From: Pardosa pseudoannulata
Taxonomy: Eukaryota > Arthropoda > Arachnida > Araneae > Lycosidae
Direction of reading: 5' to 3'
Assembly: GCA_032207245.1 (NCBI GenBank)
Contig: CM063500.1
Coordinates: 79,548,697-79,612,696 of the forward strand
DNA: 64,000 nucleotides
Shown here: piece by piece, positions 12,301-23,270 of the stretch
Numbering within the stretch: position 1 is the first letter of the stretch
Layout of the letters: each line of letters begins with the position of its first letter
Made by a program: the position numbers and the translations under genes
Notes under the pieces: generated by a model
Databases searched by the model: none
Seen by the model: the letters and a program-made list of their open reading frames with translations, nothing else
What the model was told of the DNA's origin: nothing

Positions 12301-15300
12301 TAAACTTAGGTATGTAGATACAACAATTTATTTTTATGTATGTGAGTTTATTAACACTTATAAAGTAAGTTTATAGTTTTTTTATGATAAAATTCCTGTA
12401 ATTTCTCTAAAAGCATATATTTTATTTGTATGTACATCAGAAGTTTTATTCATGTATACTTTAACGAAAGCTTTTAAAGTCATGGAAAATGATCTGCTAA
12501 ATCAGGGAAAGTCATGAAAAGTCATGGATTTGAAAAATTTTATTTTGGCAGATACCCTGTTTAATCTTAATTTCTATAAACCCTGAAAAATATAATGTGT
12601 TTAGGGTAATTCCATACCAAATCAACACACGGTTTCTACCTGACCACCTCCAATTTTGATTAAATTTGGTATAGTAAGTGACTTTATGGTTATAAAGAAA
12701 ATCCCCAAATCTTATGTTCGAATAATAATTGGTTTGGGAGTTATAAGGCTTTAAAGTTGCCAGATTTGTCTAAAAAATACACTATCAGCATACCTTCAAA
12801 TTACAATTGCTACTCACCTAATTCAGCTAGAGATATGTGCAAGGTGTTATTTTAAACCTTTTTTAATGGGCTTTCATATGATATACAAAACATTATGACT
12901 TGAAAAATTTTTTAAAAATTTAAATTTAAATTAAAATTTAAAATTTAAATTTCTCAAAAAGCCAAGTTTTTAAAATTTTGAAAAAAATCTCAAAAATTGC
13001 TCATATTATTGTTAATTAATCCCCAAAGTTTTATGTTGGGATCATAATGGGATCACAAGCTACAAAAGGTTTTTGTTGGATGAATTACTATTGCAATAAC
13101 GAAAATGAGAACTTGCATTTATTACTTTTAATCTAATTCAGCTGTATAGGAGGGTATTAATGTTTACACAATACCTTATCGACATATACTGTAGTAAATG
13201 GTACATTTAACATTTGTGGAGATTTTAGAATAAAGAAAAATCATTAAAGTGCTCTAATTTTGATGGATGGTGCTACTTATTTAGTTGGAACTGGTAGAAA
13301 GCTTCATGTGTTTTGAGAATTTCTACTTCAGGAAGAATATACATTCGTCCTGTTGGAGTTAAAGGATTCACATTACACAAAATATCTGAAATTGGAATCC
13401 ATAGTACATCTGGCTTATCTAGATATAAAAAAGAGGATGATCCAGATGAGTGAAGTAATGTCATTTTCTATTCTTCAGAGTTTTTCTCTTCTTTCTCTAA
13501 CATAAATGCAAGCCACCAGTTGAAATTATAAACAGCAGTAATATAGCCATTTATATCAGCAAATATAAGCTTTTATTGTGATGTTATCGCAGTTTGCATC
13601 AATAAATCTTCTGAAAAGGAAAATGTCTTCACAAAGACTTTTGTTTTTGATTCTATGGGCATAAAAGTATGATATTTCCGAGTCCCAGGAATTGCAAAAG
13701 CCTTTTTAAATTGGTTATCTAGAAATATAGCTGTAGAAATGTGTTCTTGTGTTGAAAAAGTAAAATGTATTCCTGTTAGGGTGTCTTGTGCCCAGTTAAA
13801 AAGTCGTCATTGTGTAAGCATTTGATTTTTGTATGGTCGTTGTCTGCTTACTCGAGCTGCTAACCTTTTGAATGTGCCTCCTACCCCAACACAAGGTCCT
13901 TTACCATGAGTAGTTGCCGAAAAATGCCATTCTACCTCAATGCTAAAATCTTTCTTATGTAAGCATAAATTGGCAAAGTTTTTTTAATTTATATATTGTG
14001 CAGATGACCCATCTGAGAAATAAAATATTTTCCTTGCACTTTTTTAAATTCTGTCTTTTAAAAAAGTAATAAGCTTCTTTTGAAAACAGTAAATTGTTAC
14101 TGTATTGTGCTCCAAACATTCTGAAATTACAATGTATGTAAAGTGATCAATTCCAAAATTTCCTTTGTAATATATGACAAAGGGGTGAATCGTAGCTTGA
14201 ACATTAGTCCAGTGGTAGCTCTAGGCCTCATCCTGTATAACAAATAATTTTCAGCAAAATCAAGAACTACAAACTCTGAATCTTTTAAATTTTCTTTCAC
14301 ATTGTTTATAAATGAACTTTGTTGTTTCACCACAAAGTCTCGATAAACTAATACAGACGTTTTTTCACAAAATAAGTCAATAATTTCTGATGCTGACTTT
14401 TGTATTGTTTCTAAAGAGCACCTATCAACAGAAATCCACTGATTGAAAATGACCTTTTCCACCACATTTTCATCGAATGCTTCATCAAGTATGATTTTTC
14501 ATTCTGTAGTCCCAGAACATGATGTACACTCACCCATGTGGCAGCTGATTGATGCTGGATTACAAATCATCATATCAAGACAGTCCTTGTACGTTTTAAT
14601 TATTCCATTTGTTAATGAAGCTAATTTGATATTTTATAACTTGTGATCCCATTATGATCCCAATGTACTGTGCCCAATGTACTATGTCCCAATGTATGAA
14701 GCCAGATGTACTATGGATTCCAATTTCAGATGTTTTGTGTAATGTGAACCCTTTAACTCCAACAGGATGAATGTATATTCTTCCTGAAGTAGAAAATCTC
14801 AAAACACATGAAGCTTTCTACCAGTTCCAACTAAATAAGTAGCACCATCCATCAAAATTAGTGCACTTTAATGATTTTTCTTTATTCTAAAATCTCCACA
14901 AATGTTAAATGTACTATTTACTACAGTATATGTCGATAAGGTATTGTGTAAACATTAATACCCTCCTATACAGCTGAGTTAGATTAAAAGTAATGAATGC
15001 AAGTTCTCATTTTCGTTATTGCAATAGTAATATATCAAAAAAAAATCTTTTGTAGCTTGTGATCCCATTATGATCCCAACATGAAACTTTGGGGATTAAT
15101 TAACAATAATATGAGCAATTTTTGAGATTTTTTTCAAAATTTTAAAAACTTGGCTTTTTGAGAAATTTAAATTTTAAATTTTAATTTAAATTTAAATTTT
15201 TAAAACAATTTTCAAGTCATCATGTGTTGTATATCATATGAAAGCCCATTAAAAAAGGTTTAAAATAACACCTTGCACATATCTCTAGCTGAATTAGGTG

Positions 15301-18300
15301 AGTAGCAATTGTAATTTGAAGGTATGCTGATAGTGTATTTTTTAGACAAATCTGGCAACTTTAAAGCCTTATAACTCCCAAACCAGTTATTATTCGAACA
15401 TAAGATTTGGGGATTTTCTTTATAACCATAAAGTCACTTACTATACCAAATTTAATCAAAATTGGAGGTGGTCAGGTAGAATTTGTTCTAAAATTGTGTT
15501 GATTTCACATGGAATAACCCTGTAGTACACTCTGTAAATAAACTCTAATAAATTTGTGTATAAATAGTTTTAAAAGGAACTCTGTGGTAGATTCTTTTAA
15601 ACTGCATGTTATTTATGAGTTATGCATGTGACTTATAAATTTCATTATTGTCTAATTGCAATTTTTTTCTTTTGAAATTTTTTGAAACTAAAAACTAGGA
15701 GTGGGGAAGCTTTGTTTTATGCCAGAAAGAGTTATAAAAGTGAGAAGCCAGTTGAGAAAGAAAATTATGCTCGAAGAGTAATTTACGAGAATACTGATGC
15801 AGCCTTTTTACGATTAATTGAAGCTTTCATGGAATGTGCTCCTCAGCTTATTCTTCAAATATATATTGTAGCTCAAGTATTCTGCAGTGGATCAAATTCT
15901 GTTTCTACAACTGGTAAGAATTTTATTGATGTAAGATGCAGATTTAAGTTTTTTTTTAAATTGTCTGAAATAAGTTTTCTGGAGGAGAAGATCAATTTTT
16001 TTATGCTATTAATTTATTGTCATCAAATTTGTATGTCTAGAAAACAAACTTAGAGATACAGTGAAATTTTCTGTTGATTTTTAAGTGTGTGAATTAATGT
16101 AATCTTAGATATATAGCTGTTATTTATGAGAAATTTTACTCAGAGTTGCAAAAAACCCAGGTTTTTTAAGAAAAACCCAACCGGGGTGGGTTTTATTGGG
16201 GTCTGTTTTTAAGAGGTCAGGGAAAGTGCCATATTTTAGAAAAGATTAAATTTCTAAATCTATTATATTTTTATTAACTTAATATTCAAGAAATTATAAT
16301 TTAATTAATACAAATAAATCAGTGTAAAGGCTATAAAAAAGTTAATCTGACATCTAACACAAAATGTTAATATTAACATACCACATATTTGAATGTTTAT
16401 ATTAACAAAGGATTATTTTTTATCTGTATTCTTTCTACCCTTAAAGAAATAAATAAATGGTTAATTCTGCTCCTGAATTATAAGTTAAAAGACCCCAAAA
16501 TATTTCCTCAAGTATGATTAATGCTGATGTAATTAAAAAATTTAGTGCAGCACAGTGGTGAAAACTAATTGAAATGCATGTCAGGGATGAAGATATGATA
16601 GATTTTTGCCGCTTTATGGTAACTGTAAACAAGTGCCCAGCTCTTCATCACTGGAGCCAGTGTTCACTACATGTATGTTAGTTTGGTCGAAACTTAGAAA
16701 CAGATTAGGAATACAAAAAGCATTGAAGTTAGTTAAAATACGCAGACTTTTGAGACTGAAAAATGGTAATACTAATAACCTGATTGATGATAATGATATA
16801 TGATGTATTGGAAGATCTATATTTCTTTTGAATTAATTAAAATCTTTGTAAAATCCTAGTTATTATATTATGATTTATAGTCAAATTATTCTGTGATTAT
16901 TGTGTCAATTATTGCTGTCAATTATTTGTGTCAATTATTGCTATATGAGTAAACTTAGGTATGTAGATACAACAATTTATTTTTATGTATGCGAGTTTAT
17001 TAACACTTATAAAGTAAGTTTATAGTTTTTTTATGATAAAATTCCTGTAATTTCTCTAAAAGCATATATTTTATTTGTATGTACATCAGAAGTTTTATTT
17101 ATATATACTTTAACGAAAGCTTTTTAAAAGTCATGGAAAATGATCTGCTAAATCAGGGAAAGTCATGAAAAGTCATGGATTTGAAAAATTGTATTTTGGC
17201 AGGTACCCTGTAAATATTTAATTTTAATTTAGAAACCAAAAGATATGTACTTATGCATAATCTGTAATTAGCATGTTAAAATTTCAAACTACGCGGTTGC
17301 TCCGAACACAAGTTCCTGAATGTTGGCATGTCTGCATATATTATGTATTATCATTTTAAAAAAATATTCTAAAATCTTGACAGTCTCTTTGATTATTATT
17401 AAAACTAATGTTTTAAACCTTTTAACTTTAACCTTAATTCTTCTATTTCAGAGATAGTCCAGTTGATTTCTATAGCTATATCTTTGATTTCGATGACAAA
17501 TGCCATAGTTTCATATTTTCGTAATCTACGTGAATCTGTTGATTACAAAAAAGAACTGACATGGTCTATCAGCATCTTTCCATTTCTATGCCAATTCTTT
17601 GACTTAGCTGCTCGTGTTTTGGTCCTTGGTCTGTTTGCTTCAGTTCTGTTACCATATTTCTTTCTTGTATGTGGTATACATTTCTGTACCATGTTACTGT
17701 GGATACGTTTTATGAAAACAAATTTCTGTGATGATAATAAGTAAGTTGAAATTCTAAAGGTAATTTTCTCTTTTTCTTTCTCATATTATAACAATATTTA
17801 AAATCTTCATGTTGTTATACTCTAATGTTAATAGAAAAATTATATTAAATTTATATTTTAAGTTATCTTTTGAAGCTTTTGTGTGTCTATTATTTTCAGT
17901 TTGAAGAAAAATTCTCGTATGGGTAATTCCATATCAAATCAACACAAGGTTTTACCTGACCACCTCCAATTTTAATAAAATTGGTATAGTTAGTGACTTC
18001 ATGGTTATAAAGAAAATTCCCAAATCCAAATAATAACTGGTTTGGGAGTTATAAGGCTTTAAAGTTGCCAGATTTCTTTAAAAAATACACTTTCAGCATA
18101 CCTTTAAATTACAATTGTTACTCACCTCATTAAGCTAGAGATGTGTGCAAGGTGTTATTTTAAACCTTTTTTAATGGGCTTTCATATGATATACAACACA
18201 TGATGATTTAAAATTTAAAAAAAAATTAAATTTAAATTAAAATTAAAAATTTAAATTTCTTAAAAAGCCAAGTTTTTAAAAACCACTCCAACTGAGCAAA

Positions 18301-19950
18301 TGTATATTCTTTCTCAAGAAGAAATTCTTAAAACACATGAAGCTTTCTACCAGTTTCAACTAAATAAGTAGCATCATCCATCAAAAGTAATGCACTTTAA
18401 TAATTTTTCTTTATTCTAAAATTCTCCACAAATGTTAAATGTACTCTTTACTGGAGTATATGTCCATAAGGTATTGTGTAAACATTAATGCCATCGTATA
18501 CAACTGAGTTAGATTAAAAGTAATGAATGCATGTTCTCATTTTCGTTATTGTAATAGTAAATATATATTGTAATCGTATTGTAATAGTAATCGTATTGTA
18601 ATAGTAACAAAAAACTTTTGTAGCTTGTTATCCCATTATGATCCCAACATGGAATTTTGAGGATTAACAATAATATGAGTTACTTTTGAGAATTTTTTCA
18701 AAATTTTAAAAACTTGGCTTTTTGAGAAATTTAAATTTAAATTTAATTTAAAAATTTTTTTTTTTAAATCATCATGTCTTGTATATCATATGAAAGCCCA
18801 TTAAAAAAGTTTTTAAATAACACCTTGCACACATCTCTAGCTTAATTAGGTGAGTAGCAAGTGTAATTTAAAGGTATGCTGAAAGTGTATTTTTTAGAGA
18901 AATCTGGCAACTTTAAAGCCTTATAACTCCCAAACCAGTTATTATTTGAACATAAGATTTGGGAATTTTCTTTATAACCATAAAGTCACTTACTATACCA
19001 AATTTTATTAAAATTGGAGGGGGTCAGGTAGAATTTGTTCTAAAATTGCGTTGATTTCATATGGAATAACCCGTATGCTTCAAAACAGCTGTATACTCTT
19101 TCCTTATTATATTTATTTATATGCTGTGTTATGCATTGATCTTTTCACTTCTTTGTACATACAAGAACGAACACATGAAGATATTTTTTTTCTTTATCAC
19201 ATATGTGACTCTTGTTGTCTTTTTTTAGTGCTTTTTCATTGGTTGTTGAATATCCAAAAAGGGATTTTAATGTAACAACTTTTAATTGTATATTTGTTAG
19301 CAGCCATTCATATGTTATTACTTAAATAAAATTTAGCTGTCTTAATTAGTTTTAAATTTGATTTATTAATTAAATTGTACCTTTCTACCATAAAAAAGAG
19401 ACTTTAAACTAGTTTCTTCAAAATGAAACATATTTTCTGTTTATTTTATAAGAGTGGATGTTTATGTAACTGAAATACTCATATTTAATTTTTCGTTATC
19501 AATTATTTGATCCTTGTTTTCCGTTTTTAATGCTTTTTCATTCATATTCAGGGTTCCCACAGTCCTTAAAAGCCTTAAGAACTCCTTAATTTTAGCTTTC
19601 ATTTTTAAGGGCCCTTAAAGCTACTTAATTTTTGTCAAAACTCCTTAATTTTTAAATTGGAACACAATCATTTTCTCCATTGACGAGATTGACAGTCTCA
19701 TGTGATTTCCTATCAGTTTTCTTATGTGACAAATATATAATCTTTCGTATACTTAAAAGGTTTAAAGTATAATGTCAGCTGCCCTTTCCTAATAGCTAAC
19801 AGTCATGCAGATTTTAATTAAATTAAGCTTGGAGGATGGGGGTTTGTAGGTATTTCAGTTACGTATGGAAGTTTAATTTTCCTTGCATTGAATGTGATAG
19901 AAAAGTCTGAAACTTTCTTCTTTCCCAGCAACGCCAGGTATAATCAGCTA

Positions 19951-20004
<54 letters not shown>

Positions 20005-21957
20005 CTCTTATATAAATATATATATCAGTCATTTTTAAACCTCAGAAAGTACTGTTTATAATGTTTTTATTCACAATTTATTTTTAGTTTGATCATTCAA
20101 AAAACTTTAGATGTACATTTATCAAAATTAGATTTTGTCAAATCGATTTATCTTATATTAATATTTAGGCATTTTTAAAAACTTAATTTTGAAATATTGT
20201 CGGGCATTTATTGAACATGCCTTGTCTATTTCTTAATCATTAAAATTTGTTCCTTGGGAGATAGGGTTATGCTGTTATGTCGTATATTTCAAGTAGGTCC
20301 TTATAAAAAGTTACTTTGGTCCTTAGAAAGTCCTTAATTTTTGTTCTGGAAAAAGAGTGTGAACTCTGATATTGTTCAATATGCAGAAAAAATATTTTTA
20401 TGTAATGAAAATTTAAAATTAATTATTTACTTAGGTTTGCAGAATTTGTGTACAACTTGGTGATTTCCTTCATATACATATTTTGTTTTATTAACCCAAA
20501 AGATGAGCCTACACTAGTACGTAGCAGCCTATACTATTCTCTCATTTTTGTGGAAAATACTGTTTTAATAAGTTTATGGTATCATCTATGTCTTCTGGAA
20601 GCTAGACTTGTAGTTCTCATCATCACTTTTGTGTTTTTTATTCTGGCAATTATCATCAAGGTTAGTAAATATCACATTTCATTAAACTTAGTTATTTTTA
20701 TAATTTCATTTAGGTTACAGTATTAAGTGTTTTTTAGAGGATAAGAGAATTGCATTAATTTCAAAATTTCACTTAGTGTAAACATTTCTTTGCTCATTTG
20801 ACCATGTTATTCTCATTTTAAAAAATTCAAATTATTTCTATAAATATTCTAATCTAGTATGTTAAGGTAATTTTATGGCTAATAAATTGCATTTGTTACT
20901 AAACTGTTATCACAGGATTTTTAAATTGATTTCTTAACTGTGATACATATGAATTTATCACCATTTACCACTTTTATAATATCAAATTTTTCTCTTGCTA
21001 GGTCTTATAAGTGCTATAAAATAGTAGATTAGATAAGCTTCTGAATTACATTTTAAATAGTTTAGTAGTTGTAAATATTTTCTCCTTTATGCAAAATAAT
21101 ATACAGGACTAGAGGTTTCACATATGCTCAAATACTGGGCATGATTATTTTTTTCCTTAAATCTAAATGCATCACTTAAGTGTTTCTCAAATACTATTTT
21201 TATGTCTAGAAATACTAAATTACAGTAAAAATTACAATCAACATTTTTCTTCCTTAAATTTCTAAGTAGTTAAAAACTTTTATATATTTCAAGAGCAGGA
21301 AATTATCCTAAATTATAGTATAATGGGACATATACGGGAAATACATTAGAAGCTTCTAATGTATTTCCCGTGCCGAACGATGGATGATTGGTTAGGGTGC
21401 TGGCCTTCGGTACCGGAGTTCGTGGGTTCGAGTCCCACTGTGGCATGGATGTTCATAGCTGTTTGGAATCGGCTTTAAGCTGTAGGTCCCGGTCTCATTA
21501 GCCCTCGTGTTGCAAAATGTAGACCGTTGCACTCGAAACCAAACCAAACCAAACCAATGTATTTCCCGTAGGGTAGGCACTGCTTACCTTGTTTATTTGG
21601 ACATCATATCCCCAAGTCATAAGTCCTTTTATCACTGTATTCATAATAAAGTTTTGTAATTTAATTATTTTTATTTTTATATTTCATTATTTTAAATAAG
21701 TTTTTTATTTTTAGGTAATTTACTATGTTCTATTGCATCCAACAAGGGGTATATTATTCAGAGAAACTAAACTTGAGGAAATAAATGTTAGATCTGAGTC
21801 AAAAAATAGCATTGCTGAGAGATATACCCAAAATTGGATTGATCGCAGCAAAAGAAAGGAGATATCGGAAGAAATGCAGACAGCTGAAGTGCAAAATGAG
21901 AATCCAGCAGAACTGAAGCATTTAAATGAAGAGCAAGTAGAATGTTCAGAGTTATAA
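7938..21957 (+). CDS. XK-related (XKR/CED-8 family) multi-pass membrane protein, five coding exons
   Basis: Coding exons 7938-8287, 15699-15913, 17452-17740, 20435-20660 and 21715-21957 join with consistent phases to 1323 nt (440 residues plus stop). All four introns are GT..AG (about 7.4, 1.5, 2.7 and 1.05 kb). The protein starts after an in-frame stop (gtttaaataaataaaatg). Hydrophobic segments lie near residues 25-48, 58-80, 100-116, 145-170, 190-210, 225-265, 290-310 and 325-360, then a charged cytoplasmic tail. Family hallmarks are FLADVGSDIYVA in the first segment and RLIEAFMECAPQLILQIYI in exon 2. XKR proteins include caspase-activated phospholipid scramblases (Xkr8, CED-8) that expose phosphatidylserine at the plasma membrane. 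I see no clear caspase site in the tail, so activation in this way is not shown. The exact subtype is unresolved. Confidence 0.9.
8382..9235. mobile_element. hAT-like non-autonomous element, AGGGTTCCCAC ends, copy 1
   Basis: Perfect 11-bp inverted ends agggttcccac / gtgggaaccct, flanked by the perfect 8-bp duplication gtactctc (8374-8381 and 9236-9243). Subterminal 'tccttaaaagtccttaa' repeats occur at both ends. The middle carries a (TA)n tract at about 8799-8879. No transposase. It sits in XKR intron 1; a second copy is at 19550-20367 in intron 3. Confidence 0.9.
9309..9365. repeat. (TA)n microsatellite
   Basis: Uninterrupted TA run in XKR intron 1, a short distance downstream of the preceding transposon. 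Confidence 0.95.
9601..11369. mobile_element. hAT-like element with internal nine-unit tandem array
   Basis: The outer ends are cagggcccgat (9601) and atcaggccctg (to 11369), an 11-bp inverted pair with one mismatch. Inside, a unit of about 164-176 bp is repeated nine times, plus a truncated tenth start at about 11118. Each unit begins 'cagggcctgatctaggcaaa', continues with 'ccctaccctcctttcaaggc', a poly-A run of variable length (about 9-21), and 'ggacgaaagtttatattaat'. The flanks do not show a clean 8-bp duplication (atcacact left, aattcaca right), so hAT assignment rests on the ends, which resemble the family at 34078, 37740 and 43765. Confidence 0.75.
11486..11718. mobile_element. piggyBac-like MITE, CCCTTT ends, copy 1
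   Basis: Starts ccctttcatgggc and ends gtccacaaaaggg, with TTAA on both sides (11482-11485, 11719-11722). It shares 'agaagattacttccca' and 'tcttacaaaatacacctgt' (inverted) with the cleaner copy at 56596-56818. The ORF predicted across it is not a gene. Confidence 0.75.
11785..12562. mobile_element. dispersed repeat with 'gtcatggaaaatcatgg' motifs, copy 1
   Basis: Repeated 'gggaaagtcatggaaaa' phrases occur at both ends (11800-11900 and 12478-12530) in roughly inverted or direct arrangement; the right edge is ggcagataccctg. The right 265 bp (12298-12562) recurs at 16947-17212. No coding potential. Probably a non-autonomous DNA transposon in XKR intron 1; exact left boundary not determined. Confidence 0.55.
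12604..15520. mobile_element. DNA transposon with about 820-bp inverted arms (fold-back)
   Basis: The left arm (12604-about 13425) and the right arm (about 14695-15520) are inverse copies. The ends are gggtaattcc / ggaataaccc, and the arms share phrases such as 'cctgaccacctccaattttg'. The 1.3-kb centre carries a broken transposase on the - strand. Flanking 4-mers ttta / tgta match at 3 of 4 positions; the deletion derivative at 17921-19072 has perfect gtat / gtat, suggesting a 4-bp target duplication. The superfamily is not assigned. It lies in XKR intron 1. Confidence 0.85.
13273..14465 (-). pseudogene. transposase relic inside the fold-back element
   Basis: Reading - strand from 14465, about 112 codons are open (SVDRCSLETIQKSASEII ... 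LLYRMRPRATTG), then the frame breaks. Farther on come YFSDGSSAQYIN*KNF, then EVEWHFSATTHGKGP followed by CVGVGGTFKRLAARVSRQ, and the C-terminus DVLWIPISDIL ... GRMYILPEVEILKTHEAF ending at 13273. The 'YFSDG..AQYKN' and 'HGKGPC.GVGGT.KR' phrases are, as I recall, typical of unnamed transposase-like proteins in arthropod genomes. Stops and frameshifts make it nonfunctional. The last 50 or so codons lie inside the inverted arm. Confidence 0.75.
15699..15913 (+). CDS. XKR gene, coding exon 2
   Basis: Completes codon 117 (AG|G, Arg) and ends one base into codon 189. The acceptor is aaaactag|gagtgg and the donor ctg|gtaaga. It encodes a basic loop (YARKSYKSEKP) and the family-diagnostic helix RLIEAFMECAPQLILQIYI. 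Confidence 0.9.
16534..16803 (+). pseudogene. hAT transposase C-terminal (dimerisation) relic
   Basis: The + strand encodes VNKCPALHH, then (after a frame change) SSSSLEPVFTTCMLVWSKLR and NRLGIQKALKLVKIRRLL. This matches the usual hAT C-terminal pattern 'CP.SS...ER.FS..G.....RNRLG..K..KL'; the preceding AQWWKT also fits the usual 'P..WW' motif. Frame changes and stops upstream show it is dead. A CAGAGTTGCAAAAAACCC sequence at about 16141 may be the element's left end. It lies in XKR intron 2. Confidence 0.7.
16947..17212. repeat. copy 2 of the 'gtcatggaaaatgatctgct' repeat end
   Basis: Near-identical to 12298-12562, from 'aaacttaggtatgtagatac' to 'ggcaggtaccctg', in the same orientation. Only the right end of the element is present here. 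Confidence 0.8.
17452..17740 (+). CDS. XKR gene, coding exon 3
   Basis: Begins with AG completing codon 189 (Glu), then IVQLISIAISLISMTNAIV. The acceptor is ttctatttcag|agatag and the donor ataa|gtaagt. It holds three hydrophobic stretches with an intervening YFRNLRESVDYKKELTW loop. Confidence 0.9.
17921..19072. mobile_element. deletion derivative of the fold-back DNA transposon
   Basis: Ends gggtaattcc / ggaataaccc with a perfect 4-bp direct repeat gtat on each side (17917-17920, 19073-19076). It contains only the two arm ends of the 12604-15520 element (for example 'cctgaccacctccaattttaat' shortened to the matching arm, and 'tatcatatgaaagcccatta' at the right) and no transposase centre. 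It could fold into a long hairpin. It lies in XKR intron 3. Confidence 0.85.
19550..20367. mobile_element. hAT-like non-autonomous element, AGGGTTCCCAC ends, copy 2
   Basis: Starts agggttcccacagtcctt and ends gtgtgaactct. It shares the interior of 8382-9235, including 'atgtgatttcctatcagttt' and a (TA)n tract at about 19951-20003. The flanking 8-mers tcatattc / tgatattg match at 6 of 8 positions, consistent with an old target duplication. It lies in XKR intron 3. Confidence 0.85.
20435..20660 (+). CDS. XKR gene, coding exon 4
   Basis: G completes codon 285 (AA|G, Lys); 75 codons follow and the exon ends at a codon boundary. The acceptor is ttacttag|gtttgc and the donor atcaag|gttagt. It encodes two hydrophobic segments separated by the loop NPKDEPTLVRSSLYY. 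Confidence 0.9.
21334..21371. repeat. perfect 38-bp palindrome
   Basis: acgggaaatacattagaag followed at once by its exact reverse complement, ending ...atttcccgt, no spacer. The right arm is also the left target-site duplication of the SINE that follows. It lies in XKR intron 4. Confidence 0.95.
21372..21555 (+). mobile_element. tRNA-derived SINE, copy 2 (full length)
   Basis: Head gccgaacgatggatgattgg, B-box-like ggttcgagtcc, body 'gatgttcatagctgtttgga', tail of (aaacc)n. It is flanked by the perfect 14-bp duplication aatgtatttcccgt (21358-21371 and 21556-21569). Recent or well-preserved insertion in XKR intron 4. Confidence 0.95.
21715..21957 (+). CDS. XKR gene, coding exon 5 and stop
   Basis: Starts in phase 0 after ttatttttag (VIYYVLLHPTRG) and ends with TAA at 21955-21957. 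It encodes the end of the last membrane segment and a 65-residue polar tail rich in Glu and Lys. No DxxD-type caspase motif is evident. Confidence 0.9.
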   Translation, partial: VIYYVLLHPTRGILFRETKLEEINVRSESKNSIAERYTQNWIDRSKRKEISEEMQTAEVQNENPAELKHLNEEQVECSEL

Positions 21958-22560
21958 GTTTTGCATGCATAATATGCTCACATGTTAACAATTTGTTGCA
22001 TCTTAACCATTTGCATTTATCAATTTAATACATGATTTTTCTTATTTATTTCTCATCTTAGAAGTATTTAAAAATTATTTCATCTAGAATGAGAAAATTG
22101 TGTAGTAGATACATTTTATCTACAGAGCTTTAATTTTGCCATGAATGTTACTTCATTGAGAAATTGTTGCAGTTGTTGTTTGGTGGTACCACCAGTCATA
22201 CCTAATGCTCATTAATAAAACTAGTCACCGATTTTTAATTTGTAATACTCAACAGAAACTATTTTATTTCTATACATTTTCTGAGAATAATATATGAAAG
22301 TCATGCAAAGACAGGTTATGACAAAATCCTGATGCATGTTAACAAAATCTAGTACTTAGTCAAAAGAATAAAACATACCAATTTTAATAAGTATGTTTTT
22401 ATCGTATAGAATTTTTTCAGTGTGAATATTTATAAAATGAAAGTTTTTTTTTAAATAGTGAATGCTAACCTCTTACTTATGGTTTATTTTTCAGGGAAAT
22501 GTATCTTAAATTTTGAAAAAAATGTTTTCCTGGTAAATGAGCATTATATCAGTAAATAAA
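21958..22560 (+). other. XKR 3' untranslated region and downstream DNA
   Basis: AT-rich and noncoding. AATAAA at 22214-22219 lies 257 bases after the stop and is the first plausible poly(A) signal; further AATAAA-type signals occur near 22553. The transcript end cannot be fixed from sequence. Confidence 0.5.
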
Positions 22561-23118
22561 TAATGAGTTTTAAAAAATCAATAAGACGTCAAATGAAATA
22601 ACTGCTTTATTTATTTATAAGAATATTTTTTAGAAATTTCTCGTATGGTCAGATTTTACTGAAGATTTTCTTATTTCATTTTGTTGAATTACCTTTTCCT
22701 TATCAATAAACAAAACTGTCACTTTTTTATATTTTATATAAATATGATTGCAAGTCCCTTTTTCATACTCAAATTTGATAAAAATTATTATAAATTTTAT
22801 TTATTATAATGATAAGTATTGCAGAATAGAAGTTTAAATATTTCCAACTAAAACTGTAATAAATGTTGCTTAGCAAATGTTGCGGTGCTTTTGTTTTTTA
22901 TTTATTTCTGTTACCATGCTTCTACTGAACAATGGCCCAATGGGTAGAGTAAGATATTCAAGCATCACTAAGATATTTTTCAACATTTAATCGTTTTTAT
23001 TTTTTATCTAGCTGTTTTTCTCTGATTTCTTACAGGGATTCCGTTATTTTAAAGCTTTTTTAAAATAACTCGTTTTATCCCTTGTATAAAGTAGAAAACA
23101 TTTTATATAAATATACAA

Positions 23119-23270
23119 ATGCATAATATTTGCAGAACCAAGCGGGACGGGTGCTACTTTTCGATACTGGAGTTCATGGGTTCGAATATCGCTGTTGTGA
23201 AGGGTGTTCGGGACCGTTCCGAAATAAATAGATCATGGTTTCAGTATCGCTCCAAACCAAATCGAACTGT
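23119..23270 (+). mobile_element. degenerate SINE
   Basis: Diverged copy of the tRNA-derived SINE: 'tactggagttcatgggttcg', then 'gttcgggaccgttccgaaat' and 'gctccaaaccaaat'. The head is damaged and no duplication is visible. Confidence 0.6.
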
